Shown: positions 1 to 7,196 of the stretch, piece by piece
Layout: each line of letters starts with the position of its first letter
How positions within the stretch are numbered: position 1 is the first letter of the stretch
NCBI RefSeq assembly: GCF_002803075.1
Contig: NZ_NNBK01000012.1
Location: 469,747-533,746 of the forward strand
Direction of reading: 5' to 3'
DNA length: 64,000 nucleotides
Source of the DNA: Streptomyces sp. CB01373
GTDB lineage: Bacteria; Actinomycetota; Actinomycetes; Streptomycetales; Streptomycetaceae
Notes under the pieces: model-generated
What the model was told of the DNA's origin: nothing
Seen by the model: the letters and a program-made list of their open reading frames with translations, nothing else
The model's database searches: none
Translations under genes and position numbers: made by a program

Positions 1-1791
1 GAGGACGGTGGGGAGCGGGTCCGGGATCTGTTCCCGCGAGTTGCGTTGATCGTCCAGCGGATCATGGAGGAGGAGGAGGTCGAGGACGAATCCGAGGTGG
101 TGCGCGAGGCTCGGGCTACGGCGGAGGAGTGGCTGGAGGCCGAGCTGCCGGAGGGGGCGCTGGAGCGGCGGCCGGTGCATTGGCCGTTGGTGTTTCCGGA
201 GGTGTTCACGCGGCGGGGTGGGTTTGATGCGGTCGTAGGGAATCCACCGTTCCTCGGGGGGCAGAAGCTTACGGGTGCCATGGGTGAGGCGTACCGCGAA
301 TACCTGGTCGATCACCTCGCGGGAGGTATGCGGGGGAGTGCCGACCTCGTCGCCTATTTCACTTTGGGTGTACACGGATTGCTCAACGACGGCGGTTACA
401 CAGGGCTTGTCGCTACGAACACCCTGGCGCAGGGCGACACGCGCGAGGTCGGTCTCGATCAGTTGGAGCGGGCCGGTGTGACGATCCGGCGGGCCGTCAA
501 GAGCGCGAAGTGGCCATCCAGCTCGGCAAGCCTGGAGTACTGCGCAGTGTGGACCTCTCAGCGAAGGCTCGGTGAGTCAGCCGAGTATGTGCTCGGCGGC
601 CAAAAGGTGATGAACGGGATTTCGACTTCACTGAATCCCGGTACTCGCGAAGCTTCTTGGGCGGAGAGACTGGCAGGGAACGGCGGCGTCTCCTTCGTCG
701 GTTCTTACGTTCTCGGGCTCGGTTTCACGCTGCCCGAAAGCGAGGCGCGGGCATGGATCGCAGGGGACGAGAGGTATGCGGAGGTGCTGTTCCCATATTT
801 GAATGGGCAGGATTTGAACAACCACCCCCAGCACAGTACCGATCGATGGGTGATCGACTTCCGTGACAGGTCGGAGAAGGACGCCCAGCGCTATCCCGGG
901 GCCTATGAGAAGGTGCTGCGTGAGGTCAAGCCTGAGCGGGATGCGAACAATCGCAAGGTCTATCGCGACTACTGGTGGCAGTATGCGGAGAAGCGCCCGG
1001 CCATGATGAAGGCCATCGACCGGCTCGAACGATGCATCGTCATCACCCGTCACAGCAAGTCTGTCATGCCGGTCATGGTGCCCACTGGCCAGGTCTACAG
1101 TGAGGCCACGATTGTTTTTGCGGCCGACGACACCGCTCTTCTCGCATTCCTCAGCAGCGCTCCGCACTACTGGTGGGCGATCGACCGTGCCGGGACTATC
1201 AGGAACGATCTCCGTTACACCCCGAGTGATGTCTTCGAGACCCTCGCTCGCCCTCCGCTCGACAACCAACTCCGCGCGGCTGGGGCCCGGCTCGACACCT
1301 ACCGTCGTGACGTGCTGCTGCGCCGCGACATCGGCTTGACGGACACCTACAACCTGGTTCATGACGAGGCATGCCAGGATGAAGATATCGTCGAACTCCG
1401 CCGTATCCACGAGGAGATCGACAGAGCTACCGTCGCCGCCTACGGATGGCAGGATCTCCTAGACGACTCCGGGCAGACTTTGCCCGCCGGCCCGACACAC
1501 GAGACGTTTCCGCTCCACCATGGCTTTCACGAGACCGACCAGGGCACCCGCTACACCATCGGCCTTCTTGCCCGAACCGAGATCATCGACCGCCTGCGCC
1601 AGCTGAACCACCAGGCCTATGCCGACGAGGTTCATCTCCGCCGTCACAAGGGAGTGACGGACGAGAAGGCGAGGGAGAAGCACTCCGACCTGCCCCCGCC
1701 GTCGCCCGAGGTCGTCATGCAGCGCAAGGCGGAGCTGGCCGCGCGAGGTGGGTCGGATTTCGGTGAGGGCGCCGAGGGTGCCCTGTTCTGA
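1..1791 (+). CDS. DNA N6-adenine methyltransferase, Eco57I/DrmMI-like (5' end outside window)
   Basis: The frame is open from base 1, so the N-terminus, including the SAM-binding motif I, lies upstream. The visible part has the adenine-methyltransferase motif IV NPPF (about 246-257), followed by a region like those of Eco57I-type and type IIG methylases (LVAYF, GLVATNTLAQGDTREVG). The C-terminal half should be target-recognition sequence and contains no nuclease motif that I can see. The family transfers methyl from SAM to adenine N6. The sequence resembles methylases annotated as DrmMI in class 1 DISARM, but that is recalled similarity, not a search result, and the drmABC genes are 35 kb away. 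Codon use is less GC-biased than in the flanking housekeeping genes, which fits acquisition. It ends against a hairpin shared with the convergent DUF397 gene. Methyltransferase identity is firm; the system it belongs to is not. Confidence 0.8.
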   Translation, partial: EDGGERVRDLFPRVALIVQRIMEEEEVEDESEVVREARATAEEWLEAELPEGALERRPVHWPLVFPEVFTRRGGFDAVVGNPPFLGGQKLTGAMGEAYREYLVDHLAGGMRGSADLVAYFTLGVHGLLNDGGYTGLVATNTLAQGDTREVGLDQLERAGVTIRRAVKSAKWPSSSASLEYCAVWTSQRRLGESAEYVLGGQKVMNGISTSLNPGTREASWAERLAGNGGVSFVGSYVLGLGFTLPESEARAWIAGDERYAEVLFPYLNGQDLNNHPQHSTDRWVIDFRDRSEKDAQRYPGAYEKVLREVKPERDANNRKVYRDYWWQYAEKRPAMMKAIDRLERCIVITRHSKSVMPVMVPTGQVYSEATIVFAADDTALLAFLSSAPHYWWAIDRAGTIRNDLRYTPSDVFETLARPPLDNQLRAAGARLDTYRRDVLLRRDIGLTDTYNLVHDEACQDEDIVELRRIHEEIDRATVAAYGWQDLLDDSGQTLPAGPTHETFPLHHGFHETDQGTRYTIGLLARTEIIDRLRQLNHQAYADEVHLRRHKGVTDEKAREKHSDLPPPSPEVVMQRKAELAARGGSDFGEGAEGALF

Positions 1792-1803
1792 GTCGACGGC
1801 ATG

Positions 1804-1852
1804 ACAACGGGCTCGTTCACTTCAGCTCAAGTGACTTGTACGAGCCCGTTGT
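1804..1852. terminator. Bidirectional hairpin terminator
   Basis: A perfect 13-bp inverted repeat (1804-1816 with 1840-1852, arm ACAACGGGCTCGT) encloses a second 6-bp repeat (TCACTT/AAGTGA). It sits between two converging genes, the methyltransferase ending at 1791 and the DUF397 gene ending at 1877. Confidence 0.85.
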
Positions 1853-1876
1853 TCCGCTCGGAAGCGTTGCTTGGCT

Positions 1877-2083
1877 CTACTCCGCAGCAAATGCCAGGAA
1901 GGTCGCCCACTCGCCCCGGCCGACCCGCAACACCGGCCCGCCAACCGCAGCCTTCGAGTCCCGTACGTACACGGCGTCCAGGTTGGCGGCCACCTCCACG
2001 CAGTCGCCGCCGTCCGATCCGCTGTAGCTGCTCTTGAACCAGTGCAGCGCGTTCACGTTCTCGGCAACCTGCTCCACACTCAT
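1877..2083 (-). CDS. DUF397 small protein, partner of the upstream XRE regulator
   Basis: This 68-residue protein has the DUF397 signature WFKSSYSG...GDCVEVA...VYVRDSK, followed by the usual GP-L-V...W-FL tail. It starts at an ATG that overlaps the stop of the upstream XRE gene by 4 bp (ATGA), so the two are translationally coupled. Streptomyces genomes carry many XRE-DUF397 pairs of the WhiJ/BldB-associated type, often with a HATPase protein. The XRE member binds DNA, and DUF397 proteins are thought to modulate it. The exact target here is unknown. The HATPase gene at 6603 could be a dispersed third member, because both loci carry the same CGTAC triple repeat, but that is inference. Confidence 0.9.
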   Translation of the reverse strand: MSVEQVAENVNALHWFKSSYSGSDGGDCVEVAANLDAVYVRDSKAAVGGPVLRVGRGEWATFLAFAAE

Positions 2084-2937
2084 GTCTCTCCAACCATCCG
2101 TTCGATGAGTCGCGCAGACTCCTCGACGTTCAAGGCCTGCGATCGCAGCTTGCCATATCGCAAGGCGAAGGCACTGACCTCTGCGGGCTCCGAGACGACG
2201 CACCCGACGCCCTGGGACTCGAAGTAGCCAAGGTGCTTGTGCTCGTGCGTCTCCACCACCACGAACGGACCGTTCTTGCCAGGATGGAACCCTCGACCGG
2301 CAGGCATGACCTGGATCTCCACGTTGCGTAACACGCCTACCTCCAGTAGCCGTTGCCACTGTTCGCGCATCACCTCTGGGCTGCCCACCGGGTCGCGCAA
2401 TGCCTCCTCGCTGAGGATGAACGACAACTCGGCGAGCGGCACTCGCATGAGCAGCTTCTGCCGACTGAGCCGCGCCTCCGTGCGCTGGTCGATGATCTCC
2501 TCGCTGAGCGGCGGACAGTGCCCGGCGAAGACGGCCCGCGCGTACGCCTCCGTCTGCAACAGCCCCGGCACCAGCAGCGGGTCGTACGAGAAGCGGCTTA
2601 CCACCTCCGCCTCGATCAACGCGAAGTTACGGAAGAACCGAGGCAACTTCGCCCGATCCACCTCGTCCTGGAGCACCTCCAAGACCCCGCACGCCTCCAG
2701 CACCCGATCCGCCGCCACAGTGAACGCCGCCTTCGCTGGCCGCCGTCCCTGCTCCACCGACGCGACCTGCTCCAGCGAGTAGCCGATGGCGTCACCGAGT
2801 TGCTGCTGATTCAACCCGCACCGCTTCCGCAGATGCTGCAGCAGCACGCCGTACGCCGACCACACGCCCGGCAGGTCGGGCCCCTCGTCCTTGGTCTTCG
2901 CCACACGACTGTTCCGCGTACCCCGTACCGCCTTCAC
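2080..2937 (-). CDS. XRE-family transcriptional regulator with DUF5753 domain
   Basis: An N-terminal Cro/CI-type helix-turn-helix (LLQHLRKRCGLNQQQLGDAIG...VASVEQGRR) is followed by a DUF5753 domain (LLVPGLLQTEAYARAVF, RQKLL, FILSEEALR, IQVMPAG). This is the standard architecture of Streptomyces WhiJ-like regulators. Several in-frame starts are possible. I chose the GTG at 2937; an alternative GTG at 2904 is closer to the HTH, and the frame is open to 3048. The gene is coupled to the DUF397 gene by an ATGA overlap. Three CGTACA repeats at 3059-3087 lie upstream and are a plausible autoregulatory operator. The gene is divergent from the unknown gene at 3165. Confidence 0.88.
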   Translation of the reverse strand: MKAVRGTRNSRVAKTKDEGPDLPGVWSAYGVLLQHLRKRCGLNQQQLGDAIGYSLEQVASVEQGRRPAKAAFTVAADRVLEACGVLEVLQDEVDRAKLPRFFRNFALIEAEVVSRFSYDPLLVPGLLQTEAYARAVFAGHCPPLSEEIIDQRTEARLSRQKLLMRVPLAELSFILSEEALRDPVGSPEVMREQWQRLLEVGVLRNVEIQVMPAGRGFHPGKNGPFVVVETHEHKHLGYFESQGVGCVVSEPAEVSAFALRYGKLRSQALNVEESARLIERMVGET

Positions 2938-3058
2938 GCTCCTACACCCTTCCGTCCCGGAACGCACGCCCCGCCCATCCGTATCCACAGCGGCGCTCGA
3001 CCTCACCGCCAGGATTCTGTTCAACGCGATCCGTGCGAACCGGGACACGACGCTGCCC

Positions 3059-3087
3059 CGTACAGCGCCCGTACAAAAGCACGTACA
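3059..3087. promoter_or_regulatory. Triple CGTACA direct repeat, likely operator
   Basis: CGTACA occurs at 3059-3064, 3070-3075 and 3082-3087. The 11 and 12 bp spacings are about one helical turn each. The element lies between the XRE operon and the gene at 3165. The same array with identical spacing recurs at 6448-6476, within a longer stretch of partial similarity that extends upstream in both copies. Confidence 0.55.
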
Positions 3088-3164
3088 ACTCCGGCCCCAA
3101 GACCAGTAGGGTGGGGATCTTCGGGAGGCGTAGGCCCCTGGAGTCCCATAGGTGACGGTTCTTG

Positions 3165-4115
3165 ATGAGACGTCAGCGAATGAATGACTACTCCGGCATC
3201 GCAGTACAGGAGGCGTGGAGCCTGCCCACTGCCGATACCGCCCGAGGGCACCAGGCTCTGTGGTGGAGCGTCGGGCCGGCCGGGGAACTCGTGGTCATGC
3301 TGGTCCACCGGCGGTACCTGGAACGCATCCCCTACATCAAGGGGTGGCTCGGGTGGCGGCTGAGGGGCCCGTTCACGGGCGAGCTGGTCACCATCACAGG
3401 GCAGGGGGAGCGGCGCCTCATGGTGGAGGACGTCCAAGTCCGGCCCAGCCACCTGGCTCTGCTCCCCGAGTCCCGATTCCTGCTGGTGAGCGGCCGTACG
3501 TTTCGTAGCGAGACCGACGGCCTCTGGACACCCAACGCCATGGTGTTCTCCGCATCGGGGACACCCGAGAGCGAGTTCTGCGTCGGCGACGACATCCCCG
3601 CCCTGATCACCGACCGCCACGGAGGGATCTGGACGGCCTACGGGGATGAAGGGATCTATGGCGGTCATCCCGAGTCCGGAGCAGGCCTCGCGGGCTGGGA
3701 CACCGAAGGCCGTGCGACATGGGCCCCGGGGGATCGGCTGCCCGCCTACCCGTTGGAAGGCTGCACGGCAGCGACGGAGGGCGACCGAGTGTGGCTGGTC
3801 TGGTACTCCGGCAGCGGATCTGGCACCTTCCTGACTCGGATCACCCCGTCCACCGGCGAAGTGACCAGCTACCCCAGCCCCGTCCCCGATCCGGACGGCT
3901 TCGCGGTCCGTGGCAGTCGGGCCGTGCTGACCCGCCGCGACCACAACCAGCGGACAGTCGAACTCACCCGCGCCGAGCTTGACGGCAGCACCTGGACGGT
4001 GACCGACCGCCGAAGGCTCGACGTACCCGGACGCGTCGTCCTGCGCTGCGGCCAGGGTCGCGACGGAATCCTCTGGCTCCGCACGGGCGACACCTGGCTG
4101 TGCATAGAGGCGTGA
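3165..4115 (+). CDS. Unknown protein, probable beta-propeller-like fold
   Basis: This is a protein of about 316 residues with no signal peptide or membrane segment. It is rich in beta-strand-like repeats with W/G/D turns (LWWSVGPAGELVVML, GGIWTAYGDEGIYGG, RVWLVWYSGSG, GILWLRTGDTWLC), which suggests a propeller or WD/SMP-like repeat fold. No catalytic motif was recognised. The ATG at 3165 has GGTGA 9 bases upstream; a TTG at 3162 and an ATG at 3180 are alternatives. The gene is divergent from the XRE-DUF397 operon and shares the CGTACA element, so it may be a regulated target. Function unknown. Confidence 0.7.
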   Translation: MRRQRMNDYSGIAVQEAWSLPTADTARGHQALWWSVGPAGELVVMLVHRRYLERIPYIKGWLGWRLRGPFTGELVTITGQGERRLMVEDVQVRPSHLALLPESRFLLVSGRTFRSETDGLWTPNAMVFSASGTPESEFCVGDDIPALITDRHGGIWTAYGDEGIYGGHPESGAGLAGWDTEGRATWAPGDRLPAYPLEGCTAATEGDRVWLVWYSGSGSGTFLTRITPSTGEVTSYPSPVPDPDGFAVRGSRAVLTRRDHNQRTVELTRAELDGSTWTVTDRRRLDVPGRVVLRCGQGRDGILWLRTGDTWLCIEA

Positions 4116-4230
4116 GCCTTTCCAACACCCCGATCGTCCCGCCCGGAGACCCCGGACGGGACCCTACCCGGCCGCGAGCGCACGATCGCAGCCCACTCGT
4201 CGGGGCGACCCGCAGCTCGTGGCGCGCGCC

Positions 4231-4290
4231 GAGGAACTCCCATTCGGCATCCGTCAGTTCATGGCGGCGTATCACCCGACCATGACCCAT
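4231..4290 (-). pseudogene. IS5-type transposase N-terminal remnant
   Basis: The reverse strand reads an ATG followed by a short segment with IRRHELTDAEWEFL, the N-terminal start of IS5/IS4-like transposases common in Streptomyces. After WEFL the similarity stops and no DDE domain follows. The surrounding 4116-4495 gap holds no intact gene; this relic suggests a past insertion. Confidence 0.6.
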
Positions 4291-4495
4291 CAGTCGAGAT
4301 CATTTGACGGCAGACCCCAGGGGGTACGTGCTTCGCCCGCCGCACCGCACCGACCTCTCCGCCTCGCGGGAGGCGGGGATTGCCCGACGCCCCATTGTGA
4401 TTCGCGGGTGTACAACCCCGGGTGGCTGCCAGCTGTCTGTAAGGCGCTGGAGGGATGAGCCTTCGGTGCCTTTCCGTACGGAGATCGGGGATCAG

Positions 4496-5257
4496 GTGGG
4501 GAAGCAGGTCTGGAGAGTCGTCGTGGCCGGTGGTGCGGCGGCGGTGTTCACGGCCGTGGCCGCGGTGCCGGCCGGGGCGGCCGAGGGTGGGGTCTCGTTC
4601 ACCCGTGTCCAGGTGAACGGCGGCAAGCCGATTGTGATCGGGGTGTCGGAGGTCGCGGTGCCCGCCTTCTTCCGGATGGCGACCACTCGCAAGTGGAAGT
4701 GGCCGGCGGTGTTCCTGTACCGCGGTGGTGCGGGTGATCGGCTGTGGCACGCCATCGAGACGGGCGACTGCATCAAGGTGCGCTCGGGCGTCTGCGACTT
4801 CAACGAGACGATGTACTTCGACCCGAGCGTGTGGGACATGCGCAACAGCGAGGCCGGGGCCTGGAAGGTCGGGGCCGAGGTGTACTTCGAGGGCGGCGGT
4901 GGTGACACCGACGACAAGGGTCTGACGGTCCACGTCAAGCGCAACTCCCGCCTGACCGTCAACGCCTCGCCCGAACCGGTGTCCAAGGGCAGGACCATCA
5001 CCGTGACCGGAAAGGTCACGCGGGCCAACTGGGAGACCAGGAAGTACGCCTCCTATGGAGGCCGCCTGGTGAGCCTGCAGTTCAAGCCTGCCGGCACCGC
5101 CTCCTACACCACGGTGAAGAAGGTGTACGCGAACGGCTCGGGTGCTCTCAGGACGACCGTGAAGGCCTCCAAGACGGGTACGTGGCGCTGGGTGTACCAC
5201 GGCAACACCACCACCGGGCCGTCGACGTCGTCCGGGGACAACGTCGTGGTGAAGTGA
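4496..5257 (+). CDS. Secreted protein with C-terminal Ig-like/calcium-binding-type domain
   Basis: The GTG at 4496 gives a short basic n-region, a hydrophobic core (VVVAGGAAAVFTAVAAV) and an AGA-A cleavage site, a classical Sec signal. A GTG at 4466 with GGAGGG upstream is an alternative. The mature part has two blocks. The first is a beta-rich domain with two cysteines (GDCIKVRSGVCDFN), reminiscent of a disulfide-stabilised sandwich. The second is an Ig-like domain starting near SRLTVNASPEPVSKG and containing VTVTG-type strands and the PAGTASYTTVKKV motif found in many Streptomyces extracellular proteins. It is predicted to be exported. Function is unknown; a cell-surface binding role is the simplest guess. 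Confidence 0.75.
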   Translation: MGKQVWRVVVAGGAAAVFTAVAAVPAGAAEGGVSFTRVQVNGGKPIVIGVSEVAVPAFFRMATTRKWKWPAVFLYRGGAGDRLWHAIETGDCIKVRSGVCDFNETMYFDPSVWDMRNSEAGAWKVGAEVYFEGGGGDTDDKGLTVHVKRNSRLTVNASPEPVSKGRTITVTGKVTRANWETRKYASYGGRLVSLQFKPAGTASYTTVKKVYANGSGALRTTVKASKTGTWRWVYHGNTTTGPSTSSGDNVVVK

Positions 5258-5315
5258 TGTCCGCGGTGATGGCGGGCTGGTGGGGGCCGAACCGGCGGTA
5301 ACGGCTGCGACGGTC

Positions 5316-5337
5316 AAGGCGGCGGACCCGCCGCCTT
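5316..5337. terminator. Hairpin terminator
   Basis: A perfect 10-bp stem (AAGGCGGCGG / CCGCCGCCTT) with a 2-base loop lies between the convergent secreted-protein gene ending at 5257 and the FG-GAP gene ending at 5367. Confidence 0.75.
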
Positions 5338-5366
5338 ACGTCCTGGCCGACCGCGAGCGGACGAGC

Positions 5367-6308
5367 CTAGTCGTCGATCGCCGCCCCGTACAGCGCGTCC
5401 GTCCGCAGGCCGCCGAACGCGCTCAGGCTGTAGGTCCAGGAGCCGGAGGTGGTCAGGCCCGACCTGCCCGCGGAGAACACCCAGACGTAGCCGTCGTTCG
5501 TGTTCTCACCGGGTGCGGAGACGAGCAGGCCGAAGCGTCCGTCGCCGTTCGGGTCGGTGAAGGAGACCTGGCCGCCGAACTTGTCGCCCTTCTCGACGGT
5601 ACTCGGGACGTTCTTGGTGCCCTGGTTCACGGACAGTGCGCCGGTGGACGTCAGGCCCTTGGCCGAGCCACGCAGGACCGTGACGGCGCCCGCGTCGGCG
5701 ACGGCGCCGATGTCCTCGCCCGCGACCCCGATCGCCACGTACGCGTATCCGTCGCCGTTGCTGTCGCCGACGGAGAGGTCGGTGCCGAAGCCGTCGCCCC
5801 GCTCGTTCGTGCCCGGCACGCCCGCCGAGTTCTGGGTCCAACACACGGGAGGCGAGCCCGGCCCCTTCCGGCCGGCGGGGCCGTCCGGACTGCCGTAGTA
5901 GACGCCGACCATGCCGCCGGTCATGTTCTCGCCGCCGTCGTCCGGGCTGTGCGGCTCGCCGGTGACCAGGTCGTCGTAGCCGTCACGGTTGATGTCGCCG
6001 GACGCGACGACCGGGCCGCCGCGCACCGCGGTGATCGGCAGCGGCTTTTCGTGCGACGCGGTGCCGGGCAGGATGTACGACCAGCCGTAGCCCGGCTCGT
6101 TGCCCACGCTGGTGCCGGAGACGACCAGGTCGGCGAAGCCGTTGTTGTCGTAGTCGCCCGTGGTCATCGACTTGGGCCGGGTGCCCGGCGCGTTGGTGGC
6201 GGAGGCCTTGCTGAGGGTCTTCCGCGGAGGCGAGGTGAGCGTGGTGCGTGACTTCTGGACCGGCCGCCGCGCCTGCGCGTCCGTGCTCTTGGCGGCGGGC
6301 TGGGGGGG
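5367..6308 (-). pseudogene. FG-GAP (integrin-alpha-like) repeat protein, 5'-truncated or frameshifted
   Basis: The frame encodes at least four FG-GAP/VCBS repeats with calcium-loop motifs (GDYDNNGFADLVV, GDINRDGYDDLVTG, GDSNGDGYAYVAIG, DPNGDGRFGLLVS). Such proteins are normally secreted and begin with a signal peptide. Here the first in-frame ATG (6167) falls just before the first visible repeat and there is no signal sequence. The same frame stays open upstream, without a start codon, to a run of seven G (6302-6308, C7 on the coding strand). Beyond it a different frame looks coding. This fits a homopolymer frameshift, either real or from sequencing. If repaired it would be an extracellular beta-propeller protein; as given it is probably not exported. 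Confidence 0.65.
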
Positions 6309-6447
6309 CGGGCTCGAAGGTGTAGATCGTCAGCCCGACCGAGTCCATGACGGCGAGGGAGTCGCCGGGAGCGGTGTCGTCGAAGCGGGCCCACCACCGG
6401 GGCCATGTCCAACGCAACCCGTGGGAGCGAGGGCACGACGTGTGCCC

Positions 6448-6476
6448 CGTACAGCACCCGTACCAGCCCCCGTACA
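6448..6476. promoter_or_regulatory. Second triple CGTAC repeat, likely operator
   Basis: CGTACA, CGTACC and CGTACA lie at 6448-6453, 6459-6464 and 6471-6476. The 11/12-bp spacing and the flanking CCC bases match the element at 3059-3087. It lies about 130-155 bases upstream of the HATPase gene. Further CGTAC copies follow around 6507-6535. Confidence 0.5.
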
Positions 6477-6602
6477 ACAAGGGCACCAGCGAACCGCCCC
6501 GGCCGTACGACAAGCGCGACGTACGGCCGGCGTACCTGGTCAGCGGCACACCCACCCGCCCACGCTGATCTTGTGACACAACATCAGATCACCGACGGGA
6601 CC

Positions 6603-7079
6603 ATGCCGCCCCACGCCCCCGCCACCCACCAACTGACCCTGCGTTTCAGCAGCACCAGACGCGGCGCTCGGTTGGCCCGGCACCTCGCCGTCCAGCAGCT
6701 CACGGAGTGGACCGGCCTTCCGCACGACTCCGAACCCGCGCGAACCGTCGCCCTCGTCACGGCCGAGCTGGCCTCCAACGCGATCCGCCACGGCAGCGTT
6801 CCCGGCCGGGACTTCCGGCTGTCGCTGCTCCTCCTGCCGCACGGCCTGCGGATCGAGGTGACGGACACCCGCCCCGAGCGCCTGCCCCCGCACCCCGCCG
6901 CCCCGCCCCCGCCCGCCGACGCGACGTCGGGCCGTGGACTGCTCCTCGTCCAGGCGTACGCGGACCGCTGGGGCTGCACCGCCCACGACGCGTACACCAA
7001 AACCGTCTGGGCCGAGGTCCGTCACACGCCCCCACCGCGGCCGGCAGGAAGACGGCCGGCAGCGACTGCCGGGCACTGA
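6603..7079 (+). CDS. HATPase-domain regulatory protein (RsbW/SpoIIAB-like)
   Basis: This is a compact GHKL ATP-binding protein of about 158 residues. The N-box is ELASNAIRHGS, the G1-like box IEVTDTRPE, and the G2-like loop SGRGLLLVQAYADRWG. There is no sensor, dimerisation or receiver domain, which matches the orphan anti-sigma-like HATPase family that is abundant in Streptomyces and often genetically linked to XRE-DUF397 pairs. Such proteins bind ATP and may phosphorylate or sequester partners, but most are uncharacterised. The ATG at 6603 is preceded by a weak GGGA; a GTG at 6573 is possible. The proline-rich stretch between the G1 and G2 boxes is an unusual insertion. Confidence 0.85.
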   Translation: MPPHAPATHQLTLRFSSTRRGARLARHLAVQQLTEWTGLPHDSEPARTVALVTAELASNAIRHGSVPGRDFRLSLLLLPHGLRIEVTDTRPERLPPHPAAPPPPADATSGRGLLLVQAYADRWGCTAHDAYTKTVWAEVRHTPPPRPAGRRPAATAGH

Positions 7080-7196
7080 CACTGTCGCGAAGCGGACACA
7101 TCATCACCACATAGGATTCGCAAATATGTTCGGAATGCTGGGCGTCTCCGGTGCTAGCCTGACGCGCGCCTTTCGAAGATCACTTGGAGGTGTCAC

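Noticed and set aside
5280..6251. A 323-residue plus-strand frame opposite the FG-GAP repeats
   Set aside because: The calcium-loop repeats on the minus strand are unmistakable. The plus-strand product is Arg/Ala/Val noise.
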